Positions 43,601 through 51,271 of a stretch of DNA of 64,000 nt are shown one piece after another. Positions within the stretch are counted from its first letter, which is position 1. Every line of letters starts with the position of its first letter. The position numbers and the translations under genes were made by a program. The DNA is from CAXBDP01 sp041689935 (GTDB lineage Bacteria; Bacteroidota; Bacteroidia; Cytophagales; Cyclobacteriaceae). The DNA lies in contig JBDNFI010000051.1 of the NCBI GenBank assembly GCA_041689935.1, forward strand, positions 13,434-77,433, in the 5' to 3' direction. Below the pieces are notes generated by a model. It worked only from the letters and a program-made list of their open reading frames with translations, did not search any database and was not told where the DNA came from.

Positions 43601-43808
43601 CGCCGTCAGCACCTGAAAAATAGAACGTGCTATAGTCGCCTGGAATACCTGCAACATCAGTAACTCGACCACCCATATTAGCTGGCCCTATAGGGCGCCA
43701 AATCATGGATTTCATTGCCTCTTGTGGAGGAATGCTTTGTGCATTTATTAATAATCCTGAAAAAATCAAAATTACTAGTGTGCACCATTTCATGGAATTT
43801 TTCATCAT
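40692..43808 (-). CDS. Large secreted BNR/sortilin (VPS10)-like beta-propeller protein
   Basis: The 1038-residue protein has a signal peptide (L-V-I-L-I-F-S-G-L-L-I-N-A-Q). Many Asp-box (BNR) repeats follow: S-D-D-G-G-K-T-W, T-T-D-G-G-K-N-W, S-T-D-G-G-E-T-W, S-F-D-G-G-E-T-F and others spread over about residues 60-700, as in 10-bladed sortilin-type propellers. The C-terminal 300 residues hold a FlgD/immunoglobulin-like strand region and a helical tail. Such proteins are often named glycosyl hydrolase or VPS10 domain protein; no catalytic residue is assigned. It is probably extracellular or periplasmic, and secretion without a type IX sorting tail is suggested by the charged end D-L-E-K-K-N. 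Confidence 0.85.
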   Translation of the reverse strand: MMKNSMKWCTLVILIFSGLLINAQSIPPQEAMKSMIWRPIGPANMGGRVTDVAGIPGDYSTFYFSGADGGLFKTTNGGVTFDALFQNERVLSVGAIGLAPSDSAIIYLGTGEGDPRNSVQYGKGVYRSDDGGKTWDHRGLPKTERIKRILVHPTNPDWACVCALGREWGPNAERGVFKTTDGGKNWDKILHIDEDHGCSDVAMEPGNPDVLYAGMWYFRRKPWVFTDGGRQTAAYKSTDGGETWKKIMNGLPDQPMARIGFSVSKSSPNIVYMITEFKNAGILFKSENRGEEWTMVNPDPNLNFRPFYYSDVRVDPNDPDVLYTLSGRLSKSIDGGKTFKQIGRSVHGDHQALWIDPTNSKRIISGSDGGYQLSFDGGETFDIINNVELSQYYQIFLDDKDPYYVYGGLQDNGSWFGPSNSLDDAGIMKRHWRKLAGGDGYYAVPIPGEEHEVYSNLQGGVIFHVDSRYGNIRNIHPYPKIIGSAGDAIFDHKYRFNWDSPIHVSPNDPNTVYFGGNVLFRSTDRGYTWEEISPDLTTNDKSKQQSSGGEIYSDNTAAEFHCTILAIAESPLDKNVIWIGTDDGNVQLTRDGGKTWTKLNDKIPGLPAFSWISKIDASVHTPGTAFIAVDQHRLDDFKPYIFITTDYGQTWTKAIDGLPEDDYVRVVRQNPNNPNFLIAGMETAIYGSWDYGKNWAKMNNNLPSASIHDLQFQKRESDIVVATHGRGIWILDDAKALEKYNEVGNKSLHVFDPKPSTLWHYYTQIENLGERVYTAPNPEFGAYINFYLATKPSDDVTVSITNSKGENVRDLSFDAGEAGLNRIIWDLRYNGPTPLDGAPTTGWGSFSSGPRVPPGIYTAKLTGNGQSQEVKIEVKGDPRINLQPNYYAQKDQTMKEFMALLGSANKMINATTTINKQLGDLNEGLEAGSIENRNNVLGDVKAALQKVLDLDEEMRRPANSMTYRTKPRLREEIMAIMNAIDGATARPTDQQVGRIVELQEDTKMVTRMLQDFIETELAQINAKLAGPDAIKIDLEKKN

Positions 43809-44028
43809 AATTGAAATAGTTTATGGTTATTAAGAATAATCTATTTCAAATGCAGATGAGAAGCAAATAATTTGTGATGGAAGGATAAAATGTCTAGTCT
43901 TTTGGAAGTAAAATCAAGATTTGACCAACATTCTTTTGGGCTCTACCAAATGCTGAAAAAACTAATCTTGAGAATTTATGATGAAATAGGAGGCGGGAGG
44001 ATAAACATTAACCTAGGAAGGATTAGAC

Positions 44029-44066
44029 AAAAAAAAGGTGGAATCTTTCGAATCCACCTTTTTAAA
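44029..44066 (-). terminator. Terminator of the rpsF-rpsR-rplI operon
   Basis: AAAAGGTGGA and TCCACCTTTT form a 10-bp stem with a short loop around 44045-44050, flanked by A-run and T-run on both strands. It lies 15 bases after the rplI stop. Confidence 0.85.
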
Positions 44067-44080
44067 AAATTTATGTTTAA

Positions 44081-44524
44081 TTAATCAACTACTACTTCAA
44101 AAGGAACAGTTGATTTTACTTCTTTGTGTATATCTATTTCAACTTCGTAAGAACCTAAGAATTTAACTTCTGAGTTGAAAGCGATTTTCTTTCTATCAAT
44201 TTCGATTCCCTTTTCTTTCAAAGCGTCAGAAATTTGTAGCGTTGTTACCGCTCCAAATATTTTACCACTTTCACCAGCTTTTGTTTTGATAGTAAGTGAT
44301 ATGCCGTTAAGCTTATCAGCAATATCCTGAGCATCTTGTTTGATTTTTTCTGCTTTATGAGCGGCTTGTTTTACATTTTCAGCCAACATTTTTCTGTTCG
44401 ACTGATTTGCCAAAACAGCAAAACCTTGAGGTATTAGGTAATTGCGACCGTGGCCTGGCTTTACTGATATTACATCATTTTTGTAGCCTAGCCCTTTGAT
44501 GTCATCTTTAAGAATTACTTCCAT
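44081..44524 (-). CDS. rplI: 50S ribosomal protein L9
   Basis: The 147-residue protein is a full-length bacterial L9. The N-terminal domain is M-E-V-I-L-K-D-D-I-K-G-L-G and carries the signature G-H-G-R-N-Y-L-I-P-Q-G-F-A. A long connecting helix (M-L-A-E-N-V-K-Q-A-A-H-K-A) and the C-terminal domain follow. L9 binds 23S rRNA at the base of the L1 stalk and helps keep the reading frame. It is the last gene of rpsF-rpsR-rplI, 30 bases after rpsR. Confidence 0.97.
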   Translation of the reverse strand: MEVILKDDIKGLGYKNDVISVKPGHGRNYLIPQGFAVLANQSNRKMLAENVKQAAHKAEKIKQDAQDIADKLNGISLTIKTKAGESGKIFGAVTTLQISDALKEKGIEIDRKKIAFNSEVKFLGSYEVEIDIHKEVKSTVPFEVVVD

Positions 44525-44554
44525 TGTGTTTCAAATTTTAAAAGGGTAGACAAT

Positions 44555-44806
44555 TTATTTCAATGAGTCAGTTACGTAAGGAAGCATTCCTAAATGGCGT
44601 GCTCTCTTTACAGCTGTTGCTACTTTCTTTTGGAATTTAGCACTTGTACCTGTTAATCTTCTTGGAAGGATTTTGCCTTGCTCATTTACAAATTTCAGCA
44701 AGTAATCGCTGTCTTTGTAATCGATATACTTAATGCCATGCTTGCGAAAGCGGCAGTATTTCTTTTTGATTTCACTTCCGTGCATTGGTTCGTTTACGAG
44801 TGTCAT
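44555..44806 (-). CDS. rpsR: 30S ribosomal protein S18
   Basis: The 83-residue protein carries the S18 core I-D-Y-K-D-S-D-Y-L-L-K-F-V, G-K-I-L-P-R-R-L-T-G-T and A-V-K-R-A-R-H-L-G-M-L-P-Y. S18 forms a heterodimer with S6 on the 30S platform. The gene overlaps the end of rpsF by one base (stop and start share 44806), so translation is coupled. Confidence 0.97.
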   Translation of the reverse strand: MTLVNEPMHGSEIKKKYCRFRKHGIKYIDYKDSDYLLKFVNEQGKILPRRLTGTSAKFQKKVATAVKRARHLGMLPYVTDSLK

Positions 44807-45168
44807 TATGCTTTTTCCTCCTTAACTACTTTTTTGTTAAAATCACCATTTCTTCTTCTCTTGTTAAAATCAATTGCATGCTTGTCGCAAGCAACAGTCA
44901 AAAAGCGAAGTACTTTTTCATCTCTGCGGAATTCAGTCTCCAACGCATTTACAATGGTTGTTGGTGCTGCGTACTCAAACAGATGATAAAAACCTGTTGA
45001 TTTCTTTTGAATTGGATAAGCAAGTTTGCGAAGACCCCAGCTCTCGTCGTTCACCATTTCAGCGCCGCGCTCTGTAAGCACTGTTTTGAATTTTTCAACG
45101 GCATCCTTCATCTGAGCGTCAGATAAAACGGGAGTTAAAATGAATACCGTTTCGTATTGATTGTTCAT
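44806..45168 (-). CDS. rpsF: 30S ribosomal protein S6
   Basis: The 120-residue protein starts M-N-N-Q-Y-E-T-V-F-I-L-T-P-V-L and has the S6 pattern W-G-L-R-K-L-A-Y-P-I-Q-K-K-S-T-G-F-Y. A lysine-rich tail (N-K-R-R-R-N-G-D-F-N-K-K) follows, as usual in Bacteroidota. S6 binds S18. It is the first gene of the operon. The ssb gene found here in many bacteria is absent between rpsF and rpsR. Confidence 0.97.
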   Translation of the reverse strand: MNNQYETVFILTPVLSDAQMKDAVEKFKTVLTERGAEMVNDESWGLRKLAYPIQKKSTGFYHLFEYAAPTTIVNALETEFRRDEKVLRFLTVACDKHAIDFNKRRRNGDFNKKVVKEEKA

Positions 45169-45207
45169 AATTTAATGTAATAATGAAAATATTAATTTTT
45201 CGAGTCG

Positions 45208-45238
45208 CAAAAATAGCTATTTGTATTGAATGTGCCAA
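45208..45238 (-). promoter_or_regulatory. Bacteroidota-type promoter of rpsF-rpsR-rplI
   Basis: On the minus strand TTG (45236-45238) and TATTTTTG (45208-45215) are separated by 20 bases, fitting the Bacteroidota -33/-7 consensus TTG and TAnnTTTG. The start codon lies about 40 bases downstream. Confidence 0.6.
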
Positions 45239-45254
45239 GTAGACTGGCAAATAT

Positions 45255-46148
45255 TTACTTGATAATAAAGCTTTGTCTGCCAAGTAGATAATTTTCTTCG
45301 AAGATCGAAATGGTATATGATCCAGGCACTAAATCATTCATTCTGTCTAACTCCACTTCCATCCTCATTTCACCGAGGTCAAAGTAAATTTGTTTTTTAG
45401 CTGTATAAAATTGCTCTAATCCATCGAATATAAATGTGCCTGAACCATGATTAACGTCGAAAACCACTTGATTACTAGGGCTTTCTACTTGCACTATGAT
45501 GGTTTTATTTTCAGGAACTGCCACATAATTCGCCGCAATTGTAAATCGTACGATTAGTTTTTCTATTTGTCTTTCTCTCAAATCGGCACTTTCTACCCCT
45601 TTTCTATTCACTCCAAAAAGTGAAATCTCTTGAGTTTTCAATCTTCCTGCTAAGCCCGCTTTGGCCTTTAGCTCTCCTTGGGCCTTTTCGAATTCTGATA
45701 CAGAATCCTCTAAGCGTTCCTTTTCTGTTTTCAAATCCAGATTTTCATTTTTGAGTACTTTTGTGGTAGTTTGGAGCGAATTAATCTCCTTTTCCTTGTC
45801 TCTAATGGTCGCTTCGAACGTTCTGATGCGCCTATTCAGGTCTGTGATTTTAAGGAGATTGATCGTGTTATTTTCCTGAAGGTTATTTATTTCATACTCA
45901 AGCTCTTCTTTAATCTCTAAGAGCGTTTCAACCCTCCCGCCCAATCTTCTGATATTCTCTATTTTCTCATCAAGCTCCCTACTTATTGCCATCAAGTCAT
46001 TACTAATATTTGCCACAACTATGGAATTTTCATTCTTTTCCTCTACCAGTTCAATCTTTTCCTCATTCAAATTGAAAACCAAATAGGCAATGACCAATGC
46101 CAAGGCGACATTTATAACGAAGCTTATGATAAATTTTAATTCAGTCAT
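45255..46148 (-). CDS. Coiled-coil membrane-anchored hypothetical protein
   Basis: The 297-residue protein has one N-terminal membrane helix (F-I-I-S-F-V-I-N-V-A-L-A-L-V-I-A-Y). A coiled coil of about 120 residues follows, rich in E/K/L heptads (L-E-E-K-I-E-N-I-R-R, L-E-E-L-E-Y-E-I-N-N-L). A beta-rich C-terminal domain ends in S-Y-T-I-S-I-F-E-E-N-Y-L-L-G-R-Q-S-F-I-I-K. The topology is probably N-in with the coiled coil in the periplasm. I do not recognise a family. It is transcribed alone and is divergent from the TPMT-like gene. Confidence 0.65.
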   Translation of the reverse strand: MTELKFIISFVINVALALVIAYLVFNLNEEKIELVEEKNENSIVVANISNDLMAISRELDEKIENIRRLGGRVETLLEIKEELEYEINNLQENNTINLLKITDLNRRIRTFEATIRDKEKEINSLQTTTKVLKNENLDLKTEKERLEDSVSEFEKAQGELKAKAGLAGRLKTQEISLFGVNRKGVESADLRERQIEKLIVRFTIAANYVAVPENKTIIVQVESPSNQVVFDVNHGSGTFIFDGLEQFYTAKKQIYFDLGEMRMEVELDRMNDLVPGSYTISIFEENYLLGRQSFIIK

Positions 46149-46236
46149 ATTTGTTGCCTTTCTACTGTAATTTTACAAAAATAGCTCAATTGCTGATGTT
46201 TTAATAAAATTTGGAAAATTTGGTCGATATTTAAAC

Positions 46237-46854
46237 ATGAAAACCATGAATAAACTGGATGCCGCCTATTGGAGCGAGCGATACAGCAGTCTGCAAATTG
46301 GCTGGGATACGGGTGGAATTACCACTCCGCTGAAGGAATATTTCGATCAGCTTGAAAATAAGGATATCGCTATTTTGATACCTGGCTGTGGAAATGGATA
46401 CGAGGCGGAATACCTTTTCAATAATGGGTTTAAAAATGTATGGGTGGTCGATTTGGCCAAAGAGCCCTTGATAAATTTGAAAAAAAGATGTCCAATGTTT
46501 CCTGATGATCAGTTAATTAATGGAGATTTTTTCAACGTAGAAAAGAAGTTTGATCTTATCGTTGAGCAAACGTTCTTTTGCGCTTTGCATCCAAGTATGC
46601 GGGCAGACTATGTCAAAATGGCTCATCAGCTATTGAATCCAAATGGAAAATTGATGGGGCTATTATTCAATTGCGAACTAAATGATGAATTCCCTCCGTT
46701 TGGTGGTTCAAAAGATGAGTATGTACAGTATTTCGAGGAGCACTTTGAGTTTGATGTCTTTGCAGAAGCCTATAATTCTATTAAACCCAGAGCTGGCAGC
46801 GAGCTTTTTATCTTGCTCCGAAAGATGAATCAGCTACGTAATTCCCAAGAATAA
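46237..46854 (+). CDS. SAM-dependent methyltransferase of the thiopurine S-methyltransferase (TPMT) family
   Basis: The 205-residue protein opens with the TPMT-like pattern A-Y-W-S-E-R-Y-x-x-x-x-I-G-W-D-T-G-G-I-T-T-P-L-K-E-Y. Motif I is I-L-I-P-G-C-G-N-G-Y-E-A-E at about 46-58, with the acidic V-V-D-L-A end of strand 2 further on. V-E-Q-T-F-F-C-A-L-H-P-S-M-R is family-typical. Bacterial members methylate sulfur, selenium or tellurium compounds; the substrate here is open. The last 25 bases overlap the convergent methyltransferase gene. Confidence 0.85.
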   Translation: MKTMNKLDAAYWSERYSSLQIGWDTGGITTPLKEYFDQLENKDIAILIPGCGNGYEAEYLFNNGFKNVWVVDLAKEPLINLKKRCPMFPDDQLINGDFFNVEKKFDLIVEQTFFCALHPSMRADYVKMAHQLLNPNGKLMGLLFNCELNDEFPPFGGSKDEYVQYFEEHFEFDVFAEAYNSIKPRAGSELFILLRKMNQLRNSQE

Positions 46855-47609
46855 CTCTCCCTAGGTAAATTTGGATCTGTAAAAATCATCCCGACTTTGA
46901 AGAGGTCAATACTCAATTGTACTTTTGGGTGCTTGATAATTTCCTGCCATGCGGTGTGCATACCTGTAGACCAGTGGATATCATCAAAAACCAAAACTGC
47001 CTTGTCTGCTGAGTGGGAAATGATTAGCTCGAAGTATCGCTTGGTGGCTTCATAGGTATGATTAGCGTCGATATAAAAGAAGTTGCCATTTTGCTGCTTT
47101 TCCAAAAACAGCGGGAGGGTACGATCTATATTTCCTTCGATCACTTGGATATCCAGAGTAGGAAATTTACTGAAATTTGTGCGAGCTATTTTGGCAATTT
47201 CTGGGCAGCCTTCGAAGGTTATGGTTTTGCCACTAGCATTTGCTGACGCTAGATACAAAGTATTAACCCCAAGCGATGTGCCTAGCTCCACCACTTGCTG
47301 AGGTTGCAAATGCTCAATTAAGTTGAAAATGGTTTGGCTCCAAAAGGCTGTATTAAGACTGCTTTTTGCAATGCTGCTTATTTTCCTTGTATTTGCGAGC
47401 TTTTTTTTACTTCCTGCCCCTAGGTCTGTTACTTCAATAATCTGTTCATTCTTTGTGAGTGCTTTTCTAATATTCTCAATTTCCTGAGTAGAGCCCCCCT
47501 TTTTTTTAAGTATTTGGTAGAGTTTGAATAGACTTGGACTATGCAGTGATTGCTCGTCTACAGCCTTTAACCAATGCTGGATCCGGTATTGAATGATCTC
47601 AAAGGCCAT
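46830..47609 (-). CDS. Class I SAM-dependent methyltransferase
   Basis: The 259-residue protein has the Rossmann-like motif V-V-E-L-G-T-S-L-G-V-N-T-L-Y-L-A, then I-T-F-E-G-C-P-E-I and F-F-Y-I-D-A-N-H-T-Y-E-A-T. This layout matches the Methyltransf_24 or O-methyltransferase group. The N-terminal 80 residues are helical and basic. The substrate is unknown. Its ATG overlaps the apaG stop by one base, so the pair is coupled. The octamer copy at 47111-47118 lies within the gene. Confidence 0.8.
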   Translation of the reverse strand: MAFEIIQYRIQHWLKAVDEQSLHSPSLFKLYQILKKKGGSTQEIENIRKALTKNEQIIEVTDLGAGSKKKLANTRKISSIAKSSLNTAFWSQTIFNLIEHLQPQQVVELGTSLGVNTLYLASANASGKTITFEGCPEIAKIARTNFSKFPTLDIQVIEGNIDRTLPLFLEKQQNGNFFYIDANHTYEATKRYFELIISHSADKAVLVFDDIHWSTGMHTAWQEIIKHPKVQLSIDLFKVGMIFTDPNLPRESYSWELRS

Positions 47610-47995
47610 TAATTGAGCAAATGTGGCACAAACATGGTGAACTCAGGGATAAGCACTTGAAATTGCTTCCCATCCACGATTCGTTCCATGGTGAAGTGTC
47701 CGTACATTTTGCCCATACCCGAATGTAAGTTGCAGCCCGATACGTACTGGTGAGATTGGCCGCTTTCTAAAATAGGTTGCTGGCCAACTACGCCTTCGCC
47801 TTCTACCTCCCGCTTTGGCCAATTGGTATCGTGGATGTGCCATTGCCTTCTCAGCAGTTGGATGGTATTTTCTCCATGGTTTTCAATCGTAATCTTATAA
47901 GTAAACACAAAGTGATTTTGTCCAGGGCTGGAGTATTCAGCTTGGTATTCTGTTTCTACACTTACTTTAATTCCATTTGTGATTTGCGTAACCAT
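47609..47995 (-). CDS. apaG: ApaG family protein
   Basis: The 128-residue protein is a full-length ApaG: V-S-V-E-T-E-Y at the start, H-F-V-F-T-Y-K-I-T-I-E-N-H-G, then Q-L-L-R-R-Q-W-H-I-H-D and V-E-G-E-G-V-V-G-Q-Q-P. The beta-sandwich (FN3-like) fold is linked in enterics to cobalt/magnesium resistance and Ap4A metabolism, but the biochemical role is unclear. It is divergent from ung and coupled to the downstream methyltransferase gene. Confidence 0.9.
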   Translation of the reverse strand: MVTQITNGIKVSVETEYQAEYSSPGQNHFVFTYKITIENHGENTIQLLRRQWHIHDTNWPKREVEGEGVVGQQPILESGQSHQYVSGCNLHSGMGKMYGHFTMERIVDGKQFQVLIPEFTMFVPHLLN

Positions 47996-48070
47996 TTTAA
48001 TCCCGATTATTGTATTCTAAAACTAGATTTACAGCTACTTAGTTTATCAGCAACAAAATTTATTGACAAT

Positions 48071-48733
48071 ATGAATGTAAAAATAGCAGATTCGTGGAAG
48101 AACAAGCTACATGATGAATTTAATAAAGATTATTTCGTTCAATTAACGGATTTTGTTAAAAATGAATACAAATCTAAAACTATATTCCCTCCTGGTAACG
48201 CTATTTTCAAGGCTTTTGATGCTTGTCCTTTCGATCAAGTGAAGGTGGTGATGATCGGGCAGGATCCTTACCATGGGCCAGGCCAAGCGAATGGATTATG
48301 CTTTTCGGTAACTAATGGCATTCCGTTTCCGCCATCTTTAGTCAATATTTTCAAAGAAATTAAGAATGATTTGGGATTAGAAATTCCTGCCAATGGAGAT
48401 TTGGAACGATGGGCAAAGCAAGGTGTTCTAATGCTTAATGCGACACTCACTGTGGAAGCACATCAAGCGGGTTCGCATCAAAACAAGGGGTGGGAAACAT
48501 TCACCGATGCTGTAATCCGTCATTTGGCCGAGGAGCGTGAAAAGCTTGTTTTTATTTTATGGGGTGCTTATGCGCAAAAGATGGGAAGCTTTATCGACAA
48601 ACAGAAGCATTTGGTACTCGAATCACCGCATCCATCCCCACTTTCGGCCTATCGAGGTTTCTTTGGAAATGGCCATTTCAGTAAAACCAATGCCTATCTA
48701 AAGGAAAATGGATTTACTGAAATAGCTTGGTAA
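48071..48733 (+). CDS. ung: Uracil-DNA glycosylase
   Basis: From the ATG at 48071 the protein is 220 residues, the family length. The catalytic Asp65 lies in M-I-G-Q-D-P-Y-H-G-P-G-Q-A-N-G, the uracil-binding Asn in M-L-N-A-T-L-T-V, and His187 in S-P-H-P-S-P-L-S-A-Y-R-G-F-F-G. The enzyme removes uracil from DNA in base excision repair. The frame is open upstream to 47777 inside apaG on the other strand, but the family start is M-N-V-K-I. It is convergent with lepB. Confidence 0.96.
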   Translation: MNVKIADSWKNKLHDEFNKDYFVQLTDFVKNEYKSKTIFPPGNAIFKAFDACPFDQVKVVMIGQDPYHGPGQANGLCFSVTNGIPFPPSLVNIFKEIKNDLGLEIPANGDLERWAKQGVLMLNATLTVEAHQAGSHQNKGWETFTDAVIRHLAEEREKLVFILWGAYAQKMGSFIDKQKHLVLESPHPSPLSAYRGFFGNGHFSKTNAYLKENGFTEIAW

Positions 48734-48738
48734 TTAGC

Positions 48739-49815
48739 TTAGCGAATGATATTGAATAACCTTTCGAAACGAATTTTATTGAAGAAACTTTCATTTGCAT
48801 CGATCGACATCCAAATGAAAAGTGCTTTTCCTACCACGTGGTCTTCAGGGACAAATCCCCAAAATCTTGAATCTTCGGAATTGTGACGGTTATCGCCCAT
48901 CATAAAGTAATAGTTCTGTTTGAATGTGTACTCGGTAATTGGTTGATCATCGATCCAAAGCTTATCACCTTCAATGCGTACATTCTCATGGCCTTCGTAT
49001 TTGCTGATGACCATTTCGTATTTCACCAAATTCTCTTCATTAATTTCGATGGAGATTCCCTCGCCAGGAATCATCAGTGGACCATAGAAATCTTCATTCC
49101 AGTTGAAGCTACGAGCACTTGGGAAAATACGGGGATTAGCTTCGCCCTCAGGCCATTTGTCTACCATCACATTTTCGATAAAGGGCAATGCTTTCAATTG
49201 GTCTGCAGTCGACGGCAAAGAAGAAATCATATAGCCACCTGGCAGGGTTCTGGTCTCAGCCAAACTAATATCATACGAATTGAATACGCGCGGGTTTATT
49301 TGATCTTTGGTTTGTAGATAATATCTGAACTGCAGTTGCGCTGGTGCATCGCCTAGCTCACCATTGATATACACTTGCATATCTTTAATCTCAATTACAT
49401 CTCCTGGTATAGCCACACATCGTTTTATATAATGCGTTTTTAAATCTGTCGGATATTCAAATTCTACGGGATAGTTAAAAACGACCACGTCATTTCTTTT
49501 CACTTTGGACAAGCCTGGCACACGCCAAGATGGCAATTGAATCCAATCCAAATACGAGGGAATTTCTGTCCCCCAAATGTACTGGTGAGTCAGGGGCACT
49601 TGCAATGGAGTTTGAGGAGTACGTGCCCCGTAATGCATTTTACTTACAAAAAGGAAATCACCTACCAATAGGGATTTTTCCATAGATGGAGTAGGAATGG
49701 TGTAGGCTTCTAAAAATAACCATCGGATAATGGTGGCAGCAATCACTGCAAATAAAATAGCATCAAGCCACTCTCGCGCTGCTGACTTCTTCTTTTTGTT
49801 ATTCTTTGTACTCAT
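48739..49815 (-). CDS. lepB: Signal peptidase I
   Basis: The 358-residue protein has an N-terminal membrane anchor (I-L-F-A-V-I-A-A-T-I-I). The catalytic Ser44 lies in I-P-T-P-S-M-E-K-S-L-L-V-G-D and the general-base Lys131 in Y-I-K-R-C-V-A-I-P-G-D. Near the end is M-G-D-N-R-H-N-S-E-D-S-R-F-W-G, another family block. It is longer than the E. coli enzyme, with an inserted region in the middle, as usual in Bacteroidota. It cleaves signal peptides on the periplasmic side. It closes the parA-parB-DUF5683-dapB-lepB gene group. Confidence 0.94.
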   Translation of the reverse strand: MSTKNNKKKKSAAREWLDAILFAVIAATIIRWLFLEAYTIPTPSMEKSLLVGDFLFVSKMHYGARTPQTPLQVPLTHQYIWGTEIPSYLDWIQLPSWRVPGLSKVKRNDVVVFNYPVEFEYPTDLKTHYIKRCVAIPGDVIEIKDMQVYINGELGDAPAQLQFRYYLQTKDQINPRVFNSYDISLAETRTLPGGYMISSLPSTADQLKALPFIENVMVDKWPEGEANPRIFPSARSFNWNEDFYGPLMIPGEGISIEINEENLVKYEMVISKYEGHENVRIEGDKLWIDDQPITEYTFKQNYYFMMGDNRHNSEDSRFWGFVPEDHVVGKALFIWMSIDANESFFNKIRFERLFNIIR

Positions 49816-49906
49816 CTATTTAAAAGGTCTTATTTAGATTCAATTCTAATTTCACAACGATAAAGCTAAGGCTAATTGTTGAAAATGGTATTAATTAACA
49901 AGAAAT

Positions 49907-50623
49907 TCAGAATGAAAGGAAATTTTCCATGCTAAGCATTCCTTTTTTGTCTTTGATCCACTCGGCGACTAAAATGGCTCCCAAAGCGAACCCTTCTCTA
50001 CCAAAAGCCTCGTGTTTTATCGTAATTTGGTCGATGCGGGAGGTATACGTTATGCTGTGTGTTCCAGGTACTTTTCCTTCTCTTATCGATTCTATTGGCA
50101 ATTTACCCACCGGTTTTTCAGTAGTTTCTTCCCAACCATTGAGTGTTGGCTGGTGTGGTAAAATATCCTTTATCAATGTCAGGGCTGTTCCGCTTGGTGA
50201 ATCCTTCTTTTCAGTATGGTGGATTTCCTGCAAGCGTACATTATAGTCGGTTTGCCCATTCATCAATTGTGCTAAGTACTTATTTAGCTTAAAAAAGACA
50301 TTGACACCAATGCTGAAATTTGAGGCATAAAAGAAGGTTCCATCATTTGCTTTGCAGGCATATTCTACTTCGGGTAATTGATCTATCCAGCCTGTAGTAC
50401 CACTTATTACGGGAATTCCTTGGGTGATGCAAGCCAGAATATTCTGCACTGCGGACTCAGGTTGGGAGAATTCTATGGCTACGTCTGTATTTTCAGTATT
50501 GAGGACATTAATGCCCTTTTCAGCATCCTTTTCGATAATATAGCTAATTGTATGACCTCTTTCTTCGGCCATTTTTTTTATGGTTTTTCCCATTTTTCCA
50601 TATCCAATCAGTGCTATCTGCAT
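49907..50623 (-). CDS. dapB: 4-hydroxy-tetrahydrodipicolinate reductase
   Basis: The 238-residue protein has the dinucleotide-binding motif G-Y-G-K-M-G at 7-12. The substrate-binding block is H-H-T-E-K-K-D-S-P-S-G-T-A at 135-147, preceded by F-Y-A-S-N-F-S-I-G-V-N. The enzyme makes tetrahydrodipicolinate on the lysine and diaminopimelate pathway for the cell wall. It is shorter than the E. coli form of 273 residues but the blocks are complete. The 4-base gap to the DUF5683 gene indicates one transcript. Confidence 0.95.
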   Translation of the reverse strand: MQIALIGYGKMGKTIKKMAEERGHTISYIIEKDAEKGINVLNTENTDVAIEFSQPESAVQNILACITQGIPVISGTTGWIDQLPEVEYACKANDGTFFYASNFSIGVNVFFKLNKYLAQLMNGQTDYNVRLQEIHHTEKKDSPSGTALTLIKDILPHQPTLNGWEETTEKPVGKLPIESIREGKVPGTHSITYTSRIDQITIKHEAFGREGFALGAILVAEWIKDKKGMLSMENFLSF

Positions 50624-50627
50624 GCGA

Positions 50628-51263
50628 TTATAATCTTAAAGACAATGAAATGCCAACTGTGGGCATCCCATTAGGTAGAACCATAAATGTGGGCTTGCTA
50701 ATGAAGGTAACTTCTTCACTTATATCAAAATTATATAGGTGGGCATCCACGTGAGCGTCCACGATATTGAGCAAATATATAACACCAGATACTATGAATA
50801 ATAGGTCTCGGTTTCTGCGAAAATAATCTAAATTTCGTTGCAGACCTTCGGCGTTGAATCTTGGTACGAGGTTTACTGTTTCTGGGTCATCGTCAATTTC
50901 GGCAAAGTACGACCTGCGAAATAGGAGGTAGCGACGATTATTGAAATTGATAAAATAGCCTGTAACAACCGCTGCGCCACCGATTATTGGTAATTTCCAA
51001 TACTTGTCATTATAGATTTGCCCTAAGCCGGGTAAAGCCGCAGAATAGAGCGCAGCCTTGTTGGGTGAGTGTAATCCGAGCAATTCCTCGCGCCACAATT
51101 GTAATTCCCTTTTGGCTCTTTCTAGCTTTTTGTCTAGTTCGATCAATCCTGTGGTATCCCGCTGTCTATTTTGGGTATTCGCACCTGGCGGTTGATTTAC
51201 CTGTGCCACAACTAGTTGTGACATCCATAGCATGCAAATGGAAATAAGAAGGAAGCGAAGCAT
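50628..51263 (-). CDS. DUF5683 family membrane protein
   Basis: The 211-residue protein has a signal peptide (L-I-S-I-C-M-L-W-M-S-Q-L-V-V-A). The family core is A-A-L-Y-S-A-A-L-P-G-L-G-Q-I-Y-N-D-K-Y-W-K-L-P-I, followed by G-G-A-A-V-V-T-G-Y-F. A second span lies around F-I-V-S-G-V-I-Y-L-L-N-I-V-D-A. DUF5683 occurs in Bacteroidota next to parB and dapB, as here. The function is unknown; the position between chromosome partition and wall precursor genes suggests a cell-cycle link. Confidence 0.85.
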   Translation of the reverse strand: MLRFLLISICMLWMSQLVVAQVNQPPGANTQNRQRDTTGLIELDKKLERAKRELQLWREELLGLHSPNKAALYSAALPGLGQIYNDKYWKLPIIGGAAVVTGYFINFNNRRYLLFRRSYFAEIDDDPETVNLVPRFNAEGLQRNLDYFRRNRDLLFIVSGVIYLLNIVDAHVDAHLYNFDISEEVTFISKPTFMVLPNGMPTVGISLSLRL

Positions 51264-51271
51264 AAAACGTG

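Noticed and set aside
47777..48070. N-terminal extension of ung
   Set aside because: The family start is the ATG at 48071. The extra residues overlap apaG on the other strand and have no family match.
48831..48842. Possible parS site near lepB (CCACGTGG)
   Set aside because: Only the central palindrome matches; the flanks of the parS consensus TGTTTCACGTGAAACA are absent.
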